This document shows, piece after piece, positions 13,858-22,006 of a DNA stretch of 31,812 nt. The stretch is from a virus. The translations under genes and the position numbers were made by a program. Where the stretch lies: positions 1 through 31,812 of the IMG/VR virus record IMGVR_UViG_3300031746_000105. One strand, 5' to 3'. How positions within the stretch are numbered: position 1 is the first letter of the stretch; the number at the start of each line of letters is the position of its first letter. The notes below the pieces were generated by a model. That model searched no databases. It worked only from the letters and a program-made list of their open reading frames with translations, and was not told where the DNA came from.

Positions 13858-14092
13858 ACTTCACCCCCGAGCGGTAATCTCTGGACGAGTTCCACCATTC
13901 AGGAGGATATTCCACCGCTAGCAGGCCCCCCACGGTCAGGATGAGGTAGGGTAGGTGAATATCGATGTATTTGGTGTCCCCAAGTGAAATATGAATCCCA
14001 AGGTTCAGCGGTCCAGCCCATTCGGTGAACTGGACCATCCAATGATTGCCCTTCCAGCAGTGGTATCCATCCTCGTTATGTATCGCCTTCAT
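13844..14092 (-). CDS. Small hypothetical virion-region protein
   Basis: 82 residues from ATG 14092. Aromatic-rich (HCWKGNHWMVQFTEW) with a hydrophobic beta-like segment KYIDIHLPYLILTVGGLLAV (about 40-59). It overlaps the preceding gene by 17 bp and its end overlaps the ATG of the giant protein by 14 bp. The longer upstream reading lies entirely in the previous gene's coding sequence and is rejected. No family recognised; the location suggests a minor structural or chaperone role. Confidence 0.55.
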   Translation of the reverse strand: MKAIHNEDGYHCWKGNHWMVQFTEWAGPLNLGIHISLGDTKYIDIHLPYLILTVGGLLAVEYPPEWWNSSRDYRSGVKYDHL

Positions 14093-14429
14093 GTTTCGAA
14101 CCGACGATGAAGCAACTATCCCGACCGATCTCCTGTCCGAATGAGTTGATGTAGATACGAGTCCGCCTGATGGTCGTAAGTCGGTGTCCCTCGGGTATCC
14201 AATAATCAATGTCTGGGTTGCGCGTACCCCATTCTATGATCGCCTGATACGTCACCCAGGGCAACCGATCGCCGTTGATCACCACGCCCTCGTTAGCATT
14301 CGCTGATGATAAGAGGAAACGATGTGCCGTCCTTCGCGCACCGTCATTGGGAAACACGTCGTTCCCGTTGGTAGTCGCCCCATCGCGGGCTATCAGTTTC
14401 CAACTGAACGACTCGCACACCACCGCCAT
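14076..14429 (-). CDS. Hypothetical structural-region protein
   Basis: 117 residues from ATG 14429, preceded by AGGAGGGCCACCA, a strong Shine-Dalgarno; the frame extends upstream only as a shadow of the neighbour. Alpha/beta composition, with VCESFSWKLIARDG at the start and a DIDYWIPEGHRLTTIRRTRIY segment (about 75-95). Two Cys (5 and 108). No family recognised. It sits in a run of small genes between the capsid and the giant appendage protein. Confidence 0.6.
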   Translation of the reverse strand: MAVVCESFSWKLIARDGATTNGNDVFPNDGARRTAHRFLLSSANANEGVVINGDRLPWVTYQAIIEWGTRNPDIDYWIPEGHRLTTIRRTRIYINSFGQEIGRDSCFIVGSKHEGDT

Positions 14430-14440
14430 TGGTGGCCCTC

Positions 14441-14938
14441 CTACTGTTCGTCGTACTGGATGGTGAACGTCTTCTGATTCACGTCCCCGGCGGGGCTGCT
14501 GCCCGTGGTTGCCATCTGTATCTTCCAGTAGTCGGAATAGCCCACTGCGGTCAACGCCCCCGACAGGCTTGCCGCGATGCCCAGATTTGCCGTCGTAGGA
14601 TCGGCGGTCGGCATGGTCACATTCGTATAGGTCGTTGTCGTAGGCGTAGCGTAGGAAACCTGAGAGTAGCTTGAGGTCTTCAGATTCGTCTGTTCGTCCT
14701 CGCCAGTCACATAGTTCCCCGCGCTTTTCCAAATCTGGATGTTGTCGATCTTGTTGGCTGCGCCACTTGTCCAATGTACGCGAATATATTTCTCATACGA
14801 GTTCGAGCCGCAGTTGATCGGATAGGTCGCCACCACGATGTTCGGTGCGTCCGTGCTCCCGAAGTTGATGTTCGAGATGTTGTGGGTGACCGTTTCACCC
14901 GCTCCGTTGGATTCGCATATTTCCACTGTTGCTACCAC
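14441..14938 (-). CDS. Beta-rich virion protein
   Basis: 165 residues, Thr/Ser/Asn-rich with strands through its length (VATVEICESNGAGETVTHNI, YEKYIRVHWTSG, NIQIWKSAGNY, YWKIQMATTG). It looks like a jelly-roll-type decoration or appendage protein. The start is GTG at 14938, clearly marked by GGAGGTGAG 5 nt upstream. The gene between it and the capsid gene is the 54-residue protein at 15019; the gap 14939-15018 holds only the ribosome-binding site. Confidence 0.65.
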   Translation of the reverse strand: MVATVEICESNGAGETVTHNISNINFGSTDAPNIVVATYPINCGSNSYEKYIRVHWTSGAANKIDNIQIWKSAGNYVTGEDEQTNLKTSSYSQVSYATPTTTTYTNVTMPTADPTTANLGIAASLSGALTAVGYSDYWKIQMATTGSSPAGDVNQKTFTIQYDEQ

Positions 14939-15018
14939 TTACTCACCTCCTCTTGTTGATTCGTTCCTTGGAATATGAAACGGAAAGGGTTTGAGGGATG
15001 CTGCCAAGCACATCGCGC

Positions 15019-15183
15019 TCACGCATCCCTGTACGTGATGAGGACGCGGATGCGGGAACCACCAGTGATGATGGATATGTTGGGCTGGCTGCTCGCCGCT
15101 ATCGTCAGTCCTGCCAGGTATGTGGTGAGATCGGCGGCAAAGGTGTTGTCGTTGGCCTCGAATACCCGCGCTTGCTGTGCCAT
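15019..15183 (-). CDS. 54-residue small structural-region protein
   Basis: ATG at 15183 preceded by GTGAGGTAG, which is formed by the end of the previous gene; TGA at 15021-15019. The product begins AQQARVFEANDNTFAADL and ends in a strand GGSRIRVLITYRDA. It reads as a compact alpha/beta protein. It shares the small-protein neighbourhood of the capsid gene and the next gene upstream (93 residues), so it is likely a virion or assembly component. The opposite-frame 86-codon reading is His/Pro-rich and rejected. Confidence 0.7.
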   Translation of the reverse strand: MAQQARVFEANDNTFAADLTTYLAGLTIAASSQPNISIITGGSRIRVLITYRDA

Positions 15184-15188
15184 CTACC

Positions 15189-15470
15189 TCACGCTCCATA
15201 CACCCGGACCCGGTGCACTCCCACGTTGCCCGATGCCTCCGTGCCGGTCGCGGTGTGCACCCGGACGGCCACGGTGGCCGAGATGAACATGTCCATGTAT
15301 CCAGTGGTCCCGGCTGGCAAGGGGATTATGTCCTCTATCTTCACCAGGCCGAACTCCGCCGGTGTGAGCAGTTCTCCGCTGGCGGTGTACGTGCTGATGG
15401 TCAAGTCTGCAACAACATATCGGTTGTTGCCCATCCGACTCTGCTTCACTATCGCCGTTGTGTGGGTCAT
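15189..15470 (-). CDS. Capsid-associated small beta protein
   Basis: 93 residues: strands NRYVVADLTIST (15-26), LVKIEDIIPLPAG (42-54), MDMFISATVAVRVHT (59-73) and GVHRVRVYGA (84-93). It follows the major capsid gene by 10 bp, with GAGGTGGGGTAA in front of its ATG. Its size and position fit a capsid decoration or stabilisation protein, and similar small proteins sit behind capsid genes in many phages. Role inferred from position. Confidence 0.65.
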   Translation of the reverse strand: MTHTTAIVKQSRMGNNRYVVADLTISTYTASGELLTPAEFGLVKIEDIIPLPAGTTGYMDMFISATVAVRVHTATGTEASGNVGVHRVRVYGA

Positions 15471-15480
15471 TTACCCCACC

Positions 15481-16695
15481 TCACTTCTGGCCGGTGATCA
15501 TGCCTTGTGCCTTGAAGCAGTCGCACCAGACCTGTCCCTGCAGGAGATACGCTCCCCTGCGGGTCAGCGAGCCGGTGAACATGGCGGTGTTGATCACGTC
15601 CGGGCCGGTATCGAAGGCCATGAGCGGCGTTATGAGCGCCACGCCCAGGTGGTCCTTGTCGACCAATGCGATACGACTGATCGTGTCAGCGACCATGTTG
15701 TAGTCGCCGATGACCGGGATGCTGTTGTATTGCGCGATCATCATGTTGGCCGTCTGCCCTGGCAGTGTCTTGATGCCGTTCACGTCGACCGATGCGCCTT
15801 CATAGCCCTTCCAGATAGCTTGGGCCATCATCAGGGCCTGCATCCTGTTCAGCATATCGTAGCCGGTGATGAACACCTTGTTGGCGATCGAACCATTCTT
15901 CCACCACGGGATGCATGCGGCGAACAGCGTGTCCACGTTGGCCAGCGCGAACGTCAGGTCGGTCTCAGCGTCGCCGGATACCGTTCCGGTGACCATCTGC
16001 GCGTCCGCCCACGATGCGGCTGCGTCCCGGTCTTGCGTCGACCAGGGGTCGAGTTCGTTCGCCGCCGGTTCGGCCGTCAGGTAGGCATAGTTGGCGATGA
16101 GCCTCTGCAAACTGTCGAACCCAACGCTGTATGCGCCCGTGCCCGCGATGTTCTTCAGGACGTTGATGTCCGTGTATCCCATGAACTCGTCGCCCATGTA
16201 GGCCATCAGTTCCGCGAAGGTCGTGACATCATCCTTCCCTTCAAGGGCCATCTCCAGCGAACCCATGTCGAAGTTCACCCAGTGCAGTCCCGGCTTCACC
16301 TGGACCTGCGCCAAGGTCGGCTTCTTGCTGTCGCCCGTCGCCGCACCTTCAGCCAGCGCGATCGTCGCACCGGACTTCGCGGTCACAGCCCTGTACCCAC
16401 TCTTCTTGTAGGGCATCATCCCCAGCACCGCAAAGGCATTGGCGGAGTTGATGACCTGCGCCATGATCTGCGCGCTGTAGAAGGGGTTGTATGCTCCAAC
16501 GGTGGCCACCAATACGGGCGCATCCACCTTCGCCACTTCCAGCCCGCCCATCCCATAGTAGTAGTCGAACATCGCCTGGATGGGCATGTTCTGGAACGAT
16601 TTGCATATCTCCAGGGCTCTCGGTCCCACGACCGAACTTCCACCTGCCTGGACCAGGTCTTTCCCCGATTCTGGGGCAGTCTTCACTTCTGTCAT
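15481..16695 (-). CDS. Major capsid protein (HK97-fold)
   Basis: 404 residues, usual size for HK97-fold shell proteins. It follows the protease/scaffold gene directly. Features: a helical N-terminal arm, then MMPYKKSGYRAVTAKSG (93-109, E-loop/spine region), GLHWVNFDMGSLEMALEG (135-152, the start of the long spine helix) and an A-domain-like alternation through residues 250-370 (KVFITGYDMLNRMQAL, IPVIGDYNMVADTISRIAL). The C-terminal strand is RRGAYLLQGQVWCDCF. GAGGTAAAGGAA precedes the ATG. The fold assignment rests on size, order and secondary structure pattern rather than a signature motif. Confidence 0.85.
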   Translation of the reverse strand: MTEVKTAPESGKDLVQAGGSSVVGPRALEICKSFQNMPIQAMFDYYYGMGGLEVAKVDAPVLVATVGAYNPFYSAQIMAQVINSANAFAVLGMMPYKKSGYRAVTAKSGATIALAEGAATGDSKKPTLAQVQVKPGLHWVNFDMGSLEMALEGKDDVTTFAELMAYMGDEFMGYTDINVLKNIAGTGAYSVGFDSLQRLIANYAYLTAEPAANELDPWSTQDRDAAASWADAQMVTGTVSGDAETDLTFALANVDTLFAACIPWWKNGSIANKVFITGYDMLNRMQALMMAQAIWKGYEGASVDVNGIKTLPGQTANMMIAQYNSIPVIGDYNMVADTISRIALVDKDHLGVALITPLMAFDTGPDVINTAMFTGSLTRRGAYLLQGQVWCDCFKAQGMITGQK

Positions 16696-16700
16696 TTCCT

Positions 16701-18218
16701 TTACCTCGTTCTTTGTCTTGACAATTTCAATGTGTCCTCATAGCTCAGGGACATCAGTTCTTTAGAACCGAACCCCGCGCCACGCACTCGTTCCTCCAAG
16801 GATTTCTCCACGACCTCGTCGGGCACCGGCCTCGGGGTGACGATACCATTCGCCACCGCTGCCTGCGCCTGCTCCTTGCGCACGATCTCGTCCGCCTTGA
16901 TCTCCGCCGCCTTCGCGACGGCATCCTTCAGGTCCGCGTCCGTCTTCTGCACCGGGGCCTCCGGCTTCTGCTCGGGCGGTTGTTCCACGGGGTTCGGTTC
17001 GGGCGGATTCGGCTTCGGCGCTTCGGGCGCGGCGAACTTCGTCGAGAGTTCGTCCACCTTGTGCGCCATGTCCGAGACCAGGGCGAACAGTTGGTTCACC
17101 TTGTCCTCCAGCGTGGCCTTGGGTTGCGGCCCTCCGCCATCGCTCACCGGCTCGGCCGCCTGCTCATCCGTGGCCTTTTCTAGGTCCGCCTCTGGGAAAA
17201 TATCGGCAATCTTCATGAGCGCCTCGGTCATGATCGTGTCGATCATCGCCTCGGTCGAGGCGTCCTTTCTGATGCGCGTATACACCGTATCCTTCCACTT
17301 AGAGTGAGTCTCATCTTTCCAGTGGCTTTTGCCCCGCTTCCGATAAAGTTTGTTCACATCCTCTTCCTTGGGTGATTTCGCCCCGTCCTTCTTGATGTCC
17401 TTCGTCTTGTCACATTTCTCTTGATCCTGTTCCGTCATGTGCTCCTCCTCGCCCTGCTTCGCCATCGCCGCCTTTGCCAGTGGCGCGAGATGTTCCTTCG
17501 CCACCGCCTCGGGCACGCCTGAGTCAAGCAGGACTTGGTATATCCCCGCGCATCTGGGGCACTTACTTACCATCTCATCTGCGCCTTGAGAAAAGAATGA
17601 AGTTGGATCCGATTTCGCCACGGCGTTGAACTCCGTGACCTTGGCCTGGGGGCACGCGCCCTTCGGCACGCCCGATATCTCCGTAACCAGGCGCATCTTG
17701 AGCACGTTGAAACAGCGATGCTCATCGCACCTGATTGTCGAACCGACCGCATCCCTGAACCCGCCGATGCTGAACTCGGACAGCTCGCCTTTCTTGAGCG
17801 CGTCCCAGCAACGGTCGTAGAACTCGTCGCCCTTGAAGACGACGCCGTAACAGTAATTGCCCATGACCCCGGGCGAGTATTCCCTCAACTCGTGGTCCAC
17901 GACCGAGGCATAGGAATGGTTCGAGTGCTGGGCCTGCATCTGCCCCCCGCGCTCGATGAACTTGGCTATCTCGTCAAACAGCACCTTCTGGTCGGTCAGT
18001 TCATGTTGCTTATCCACTAGCCCCACGTTCGCCCAGAACTCGAAGGAACGGCAATCGGCGCTCTTGCGCACGGCTGCCCACGCCACCTTGAAGGCGGTCT
18101 TCTCGTCCTTGTATTCCTGCAGGGCGGCATTGAACGCCTCCCTGAATTGGTCCTGGTCCTTATCCGATAGCGAACTCCTCACCGCGGCCGGGAGTTCCGC
18201 GTTTGAACTGTATGGCAT
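16701..18218 (-). CDS. ChaB-like / prohead protease (XkdF-type) / scaffold fusion
   Basis: 505 residues. 1-52: a ChaB-like helical domain (SSNAELPAAVRSSLSDKDQ, AFKVAWAAVRK). 55-205: an XkdF-type serine protease core, with QAQHSNHSY (95-103; His98 a likely catalytic residue) and GELSEFSIGG (144-153; Ser150 the likely nucleophile). 220-223: a lone CPRC. 260-340: a Lys/Glu-rich stretch. 385-425: Pro-rich linker. 426-505: helical scaffold-like tail. Such proteins cleave the capsid and scaffold during head maturation. A strong Shine-Dalgarno AGGAGG precedes the ATG. The zinc-like CPRC and the ChaB fusion are unusual. Confidence 0.8.
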   Translation of the reverse strand: MPYSSNAELPAAVRSSLSDKDQDQFREAFNAALQEYKDEKTAFKVAWAAVRKSADCRSFEFWANVGLVDKQHELTDQKVLFDEIAKFIERGGQMQAQHSNHSYASVVDHELREYSPGVMGNYCYGVVFKGDEFYDRCWDALKKGELSEFSIGGFRDAVGSTIRCDEHRCFNVLKMRLVTEISGVPKGACPQAKVTEFNAVAKSDPTSFFSQGADEMVSKCPRCAGIYQVLLDSGVPEAVAKEHLAPLAKAAMAKQGEEEHMTEQDQEKCDKTKDIKKDGAKSPKEEDVNKLYRKRGKSHWKDETHSKWKDTVYTRIRKDASTEAMIDTIMTEALMKIADIFPEADLEKATDEQAAEPVSDGGGPQPKATLEDKVNQLFALVSDMAHKVDELSTKFAAPEAPKPNPPEPNPVEQPPEQKPEAPVQKTDADLKDAVAKAAEIKADEIVRKEQAQAAVANGIVTPRPVPDEVVEKSLEERVRGAGFGSKELMSLSYEDTLKLSRQRTR

Positions 18219-18643
18219 TACTTGATCCTCCTGATTTTTGTGTGTGAGGCTAGAAAACCCGTGTCCTCATGCCCGGTCTCTGAAAGTATCTCCCCCGCCC
18301 TGGCCACCACCGCGTCGCAGATGGCGCGGTAGCCGTCCGCGTTGTTCGCCAGGATGCTCGCCGCCTTTTGCCGTATCTCGTCGACGGCGGGGCGGACGAA
18401 GGGATGCGCATCGGTGCCATGCTTCCTGATGTTCCACATGATGGCGTTGGCGACCTCCTCGGCCTTCTTACCACTGAGTCCCAACTTGCGTTGCACCCAC
18501 GCCAGGATGTTGGCTTGGCCTTCCTCGGATATGCCATGCGGGCCAGTCCCCCACTCCACCCACTCAGCATAGGGCATCTCCCAACGGACCTCCCACTCCT
18601 GATCGAGGCGGGCCTTCAATTCGTCCAGTGTATCCTCAGCCAA
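18218..18643 (-). CDS. HK97 gp10-like neck / virion morphogenesis protein
   Basis: 141 residues. YAEWVEWGTGPHG (25-37) and GTDAHPFVRPAVDEI (75-89) are the hallmark motifs of the gp10/minor-tail 'virion morphogenesis' family, in which the W-x-x-x-G-T and the H-P-F-x-R-P-A segments are conserved. It starts at TTG 18643, supported by GGTGAGGG 4 nt before it. It overlaps the portal stop by 3 bp of coding space. The family normally lies near the connector genes; here it lies between portal and protease. Confidence 0.8.
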   Translation of the reverse strand: MAEDTLDELKARLDQEWEVRWEMPYAEWVEWGTGPHGISEEGQANILAWVQRKLGLSGKKAEEVANAIMWNIRKHGTDAHPFVRPAVDEIRQKAASILANNADGYRAICDAVVARAGEILSETGHEDTGFLASHTKIRRIK

Positions 18644-20903
18644 CGACCCTCACCACCCTGTGCCTTTCATTCGGATGCAATACCCAATCGCGCGGTTTCA
18701 TGCCGTGCGACTTCGCCACCGTGTGCAGGTATTCCTTGAGGTCTTGCAGCCTCATGCCTTTCTTCGAGCCTATGACGGCCTCGCGGCATGCGTCGGTCGT
18801 CCTCTTGTCGTCCGGACCCTGCCATTTGTAAATTGCATCAGGCGGGTTGTTCTCCTGGAAATCGAGTTCTCTCGCCGTGCCTGCTATCACCATCGATTCG
18901 GTCCTTGCGATCACTTCGGCGTTGGCGTCGGGAAGTTGCGGGTAGGTGCGTTGCAGGGCGGCCCTGACCTCTTGGACCGTCCACTTCGCCTTGGACATGA
19001 TGTCGATTATCTTGCCATACGCCCCCTCCGCCTCCTGGGGCGAGAGGTTCTGGAAGCTGCTCATGCGTTGCGTGAGGCCGAGCGCTTCGAGCAGTCTCTG
19101 GCGTTTCGTCCTGTCCTTGAAGAACGCCTTTGATACCAATGAGTCACAGTATTCCTCGTCGGTCATCTCGCCCTCGGAGATGTCTTCGATGCCTGCGGTC
19201 ATGGCCTTGGTGACCTGGGGCGTTGATCCGATTATGTCCTTGGCGCGCTGCTCGAATGAGATGGGCTGGGAGGTCGGAGCGCCGTTCATTGGTGCGGATG
19301 GACCTTGAGAATCTGAGGCGCGCAATGCGGTGATTTCCTCATTCGTCAAAGGTTCTTGACCCAGCCTTTCCCTGATTTCATTGGCCGTCCCTGTATGCGT
19401 CTCGAACAACGCCCTCGCCTGGCTCGCCTCAAGGTAGCCCATACGTGGGGTTGCGCCCCCGACGGTTGCCGTTGCCGTCGCCTTGACCTCGCCGCTCGCG
19501 AACCTCCAATTCCCGTCGATGTATTCGGTCCCTATGCCCATGTCCGCGAGCGTCTTCGCGTACTCGGCCTCCTTCTGCTTCATCGCCAGCTCGGCCGCTT
19601 TATCCTCGTCGTCGTCCGGCGTGATGATGAGGTCGTGGTCCTCGATGCCGAAGGCCCTTACAAGCGGCCGGAGCATCTTGCCGTTGACGAATCCGCGCAT
19701 GCGCTCGATGGTGTTGCGCGTTACTCTGATGAGGTTCAAATCGTTCTTCAGCCCGCCACTGTTGGAGGTGTCGTTCTGATAGATGATGGAGACGCCGAAC
19801 AACGAGCCATGACGTTGCCGTATCTCCTCTTTCATCGGCAGCACGTAGGCGTTCAGGTCCTGCATGAGGTTGACATAGGTGATCGGCGACCCGGACCCGG
19901 CCGCGTCGCAGGCGATGATGGGGACGTAACTAGGGTCCTCCTTCATCTTCGCCTGTATCTTCTGCCACTCCGCATAGAGCGATGCGGGGTTGCTCGATTT
20001 GACCCCGATCATGCCCGGCGGGCGGCCCTTCTCGAAGTTCTTGCGGACGCGCTTCTCGATGTAGTGGTAGGCGAACATGTCGTCCGCCATCTTCAGGATG
20101 AGGGGGTAGCCGGTGATGAGGAAGGGATGATAGAGCGAGCCGGTGATGACCTCGCCCTCGACATATGAACGGGCTGCACCAGTGGCGACCGAACGATACT
20201 GGATGTCGTAGAGCTTCATGCCGCAGGTCTTGCACTTGTCGCCCGCCTGCGATTCGTCGCGGTGGCGGAGGCATACCCTCGTGCCGTTCCCGAAGCGGCC
20301 GCTGTTGCGGTCGTAGATCGGTTCGACGTATCGTGGGTCCAGGGCGAGGAGTTCCTGCGGATAGACCCGGTCCACCTCCCCGGTCGGCTTGGTGACGTAG
20401 GCGTTGATGAGCAGCCACACCGGCTTGTCGAAGACGACGGTGTTGCGGACCGCCAGGTTCAGCACGTCCATCAATGACTGCCCGTTGTCATTGGCCTTGT
20501 CGATGAACGATGTGCCGTCGAGGCGGGAGAACAGGCGGAGCTCGCTCTTGTTCGGCTCACGTAGTTGGTCCGAGCCGCAGTTGGGGCACTTGTCGATCTC
20601 CTCCTGCGATTCGAAGTCGCATAACTTGCACTTGGATGCGAATCTCGGCTTCCACTCCACGCCGTTGCGCAGCGTCTCCTGCACGATCGTCTGCACCGTG
20701 TCGGCGAAGATGCTCACTTCCTGCTCAAAGAAGGCCGCGAGGTACATGGCTGGACGCGCGACCGTGGTGTTGAATGATTCGATGGGGTCCAGTCCCGGCC
20801 TCTGATTGTAGAGATCCCGGAACAAAGGGTCCCCGGCCATCGGCCCGAAGTCCTCGTGCGCCGCCTTGCGCAGGACCTGCCCCTCGAACTCCATCAGGTT
20901 CAT
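18636..20903 (-). CDS. Portal protein fused to Mu gpF-like (MuF) domain
   Basis: 755 residues from ATG 20903, which overlaps the previous stop (ATGA). Residues 1-480: portal, with the wing/stem features NYQRPGL-like start, KPVWLLINAYV (160-170) and RKNFEKGRPPGMIGVKSS (288-304). Residues 645-755: MuF domain (SPP1 gp7 family), seen as ARTESMVIAGTARELDF (666-682), YKWQGPDDKRTTDAC (692-706) and HPNERHR (743-749). Two zinc-knuckle-like insertions lie in the portal part: Cys92/95/106/109 and Cys211/His214/Cys224/Cys227. The portal forms the DNA channel; MuF proteins act in packaging or as internal proteins. Confidence 0.92.
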   Translation of the reverse strand: MNLMEFEGQVLRKAAHEDFGPMAGDPLFRDLYNQRPGLDPIESFNTTVARPAMYLAAFFEQEVSIFADTVQTIVQETLRNGVEWKPRFASKCKLCDFESQEEIDKCPNCGSDQLREPNKSELRLFSRLDGTSFIDKANDNGQSLMDVLNLAVRNTVVFDKPVWLLINAYVTKPTGEVDRVYPQELLALDPRYVEPIYDRNSGRFGNGTRVCLRHRDESQAGDKCKTCGMKLYDIQYRSVATGAARSYVEGEVITGSLYHPFLITGYPLILKMADDMFAYHYIEKRVRKNFEKGRPPGMIGVKSSNPASLYAEWQKIQAKMKEDPSYVPIIACDAAGSGSPITYVNLMQDLNAYVLPMKEEIRQRHGSLFGVSIIYQNDTSNSGGLKNDLNLIRVTRNTIERMRGFVNGKMLRPLVRAFGIEDHDLIITPDDDEDKAAELAMKQKEAEYAKTLADMGIGTEYIDGNWRFASGEVKATATATVGGATPRMGYLEASQARALFETHTGTANEIRERLGQEPLTNEEITALRASDSQGPSAPMNGAPTSQPISFEQRAKDIIGSTPQVTKAMTAGIEDISEGEMTDEEYCDSLVSKAFFKDRTKRQRLLEALGLTQRMSSFQNLSPQEAEGAYGKIIDIMSKAKWTVQEVRAALQRTYPQLPDANAEVIARTESMVIAGTARELDFQENNPPDAIYKWQGPDDKRTTDACREAVIGSKKGMRLQDLKEYLHTVAKSHGMKPRDWVLHPNERHRVVRVVG

Positions 20904-21109
20904 TGGCGCTTCCCCCTGGCCGCCCACATGTCGGGGATCTGGCGCAGTTCGTTCCTTGGGTCGACCCAGTATGTCATGCAGTCCTGGCAGAGCTGGAAGC
21001 CATACTTGTACGCGAAGTCGAATGCGTTCTCTGGAAAGTCCACGACCTCTTCCCGTCCGCATCTCTCGCAGACGATCCTCACCGAGCGTTCAGTATCGAA
21101 GGACCCCAT
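20900..21109 (-). CDS. Zinc-ribbon small protein, 69 residues
   Basis: Start ATG 21109 with GAGGCGGTGAAC upstream; the longer reading lies in the neighbouring gene. Four cysteines in two pairs, Cys14/Cys17 (CERC) and Cys41/Cys44 (CQDC), separated by a strand-helix segment, form one zinc-ribbon site. Ends in a basic AARGKRQ. It overlaps the portal ATG. Possibly a nucleic-acid or terminase partner; no function recognised. Confidence 0.75.
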   Translation of the reverse strand: MGSFDTERSVRIVCERCGREEVVDFPENAFDFAYKYGFQLCQDCMTYWVDPRNELRQIPDMWAARGKRQ

Positions 21110-21111
21110 GT

Positions 21112-21492
21112 TCACCGCCTCAGACGCAACGATTGGAAGAAGGTGGGTTTGCGGCAGACGTTGCATGCGTCCGGTGGTAGCCCCATATACCTCGTGCCGC
21201 ACTTCGGGCAGATGTAGGGGGAGTTGGGGCGGAGGACCAGGCCGAGCTTGTCCAGCGCCAGCTTCTGGATGGGCATGTTCTGAGGAAGGTCGGTCCAGTC
21301 GAACTTGCCTAGCTCTCGCCCCTTGGGGTTCGGGACCTGTGCGGTGACCTTGCTGAGCCGCCTCGCCTCCGAGTCGATCTCCCTGAGTGCGTCCTTGCGG
21401 AACTTGTTGAGGATTGCCTCATAGTTGGGGATGCGCTTCTGTACGTTCTTGCCGTGCTTGAACTGATAGACGTGCCCTATGCCTTCGGTCAA
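21112..21492 (-). CDS. Zinc-ribbon protein with N-terminal helices
   Basis: 126 residues. N-terminal 50 residues are basic and helical (YEAILNKFRKDALREIDSEA). The C-terminal part holds a ribbon: Cys95/Cys98 (CPKC) and Cys110/Cys113 (CNVC). The start is TTG at 21492, overlapping the TGA of the upstream gene (GATTGA); no other start lies near. Function unknown. Two nucleotides separate it from the next gene. Confidence 0.7.
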   Translation of the reverse strand: MTEGIGHVYQFKHGKNVQKRIPNYEAILNKFRKDALREIDSEARRLSKVTAQVPNPKGRELGKFDWTDLPQNMPIQKLALDKLGLVLRPNSPYICPKCGTRYMGLPPDACNVCRKPTFFQSLRLRR

Positions 21493-21749
21493 TCCCGCAG
21501 CCTCCGCTCCTTACGCTTCTCGTTGCATTCCGGGCACTCGTCCAGAAAGTCGTTCTTCCATGCGGTGTGGATCTCGTAGGACTTGCCGCACGCGATACAA
21601 CGATTGAAAACGAACCTTTGAGGCTGGAACTCGGCACATTCGAACCGATAGCCCGAAGGACTGATGCAACCGCTCTTGAGCGTGCATTCGTCGCAGAGGT
21701 TTCTCCGGCTGATGTGAACGAATTCCTCACCGACCATCCCGAAAGGCAT
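21489..21749 (-). CDS. Double zinc-binding small protein
   Basis: 86 residues from ATG 21749, preceded by AGGAGGCGGGTTG. Eight cysteines: Cys19/22/28/38 and Cys51/54/72/75. This suggests two separate metal sites, the second a classic CxxC...CxxC ribbon. The first (CDECTLKSGC) could alternatively hold an Fe-S cluster. Highly charged C-terminus (KRKERRLRD). No family recognised. Confidence 0.75.
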   Translation of the reverse strand: MPFGMVGEEFVHISRRNLCDECTLKSGCISPSGYRFECAEFQPQRFVFNRCIACGKSYEIHTAWKNDFLDECPECNEKRKERRLRD

Positions 21750-22006
21750 CAACCCGCCTCCTGGATCGGCGCGTCGCAGAAGCTGCAGGACTTCCAGCCT
21801 AGAAGCATTATGAAGTTGCCAAAACTATCGCTCTCCGATTCTTCGACGGGGATATATCCGTCTTGACAATAGGGGCAAGGTTCTGGCATTAAACCTGAGT
21901 GAGGGGGTGCGCCGCACCCTCGGTTGAGGATGCGGAACGCGCTACCTTGTAAGTGTCCCTCACTAGATATATAGGTAAGGTTTACAACTAGAGGTTCACT
22001 ACTCAT
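21749..22006 (-). CDS. Zinc-ribbon small protein, 85 residues
   Basis: Two pairs: Cys44/Cys47 (CPYC) and Cys74/Cys77 (CSFC), with an acidic then hydrophobic stretch between (EESESDSFGNFIMLLG). The N-terminal 25 residues form strands. ATG overlaps the TAG/ATG junction of the upstream gene and the stop overlaps the next ATG. Function unknown. Confidence 0.7.
   Translation of the reverse strand: MSSEPLVVNLTYISSEGHLQGSAFRILNRGCGAPPHSGLMPEPCPYCQDGYIPVEESESDSFGNFIMLLGWKSCSFCDAPIQEAG

Noticed and set aside
14430-14774. N-terminal extension of the gene at 14076 to 232 residues
   Set aside because: The extra part overlaps the gene at 14441 in another frame and has no ribosome site; the ATG at 14429 has AGGAGG.
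14939-15199. Minus-strand 86-codon frame rich in His and Pro
   Set aside because: It is a shadow of the 54-residue gene at 15019-15183, which has a ribosome site and protein-like composition.
14998-16743. Plus-strand open frame of 581 codons
   Set aside because: It lies antisense to the major capsid gene and neighbours, which have proper ribosome sites and protein families; its translation is His/Arg/Val-rich without domain features. GC-biased third positions leave the opposite strand open.
19356-20168. Plus-strand open frame of 270 codons opposite the portal
   Set aside because: Antisense to the well-supported portal-MuF gene; composition is Arg/Val/Asp-biased, as expected for a mirror frame.
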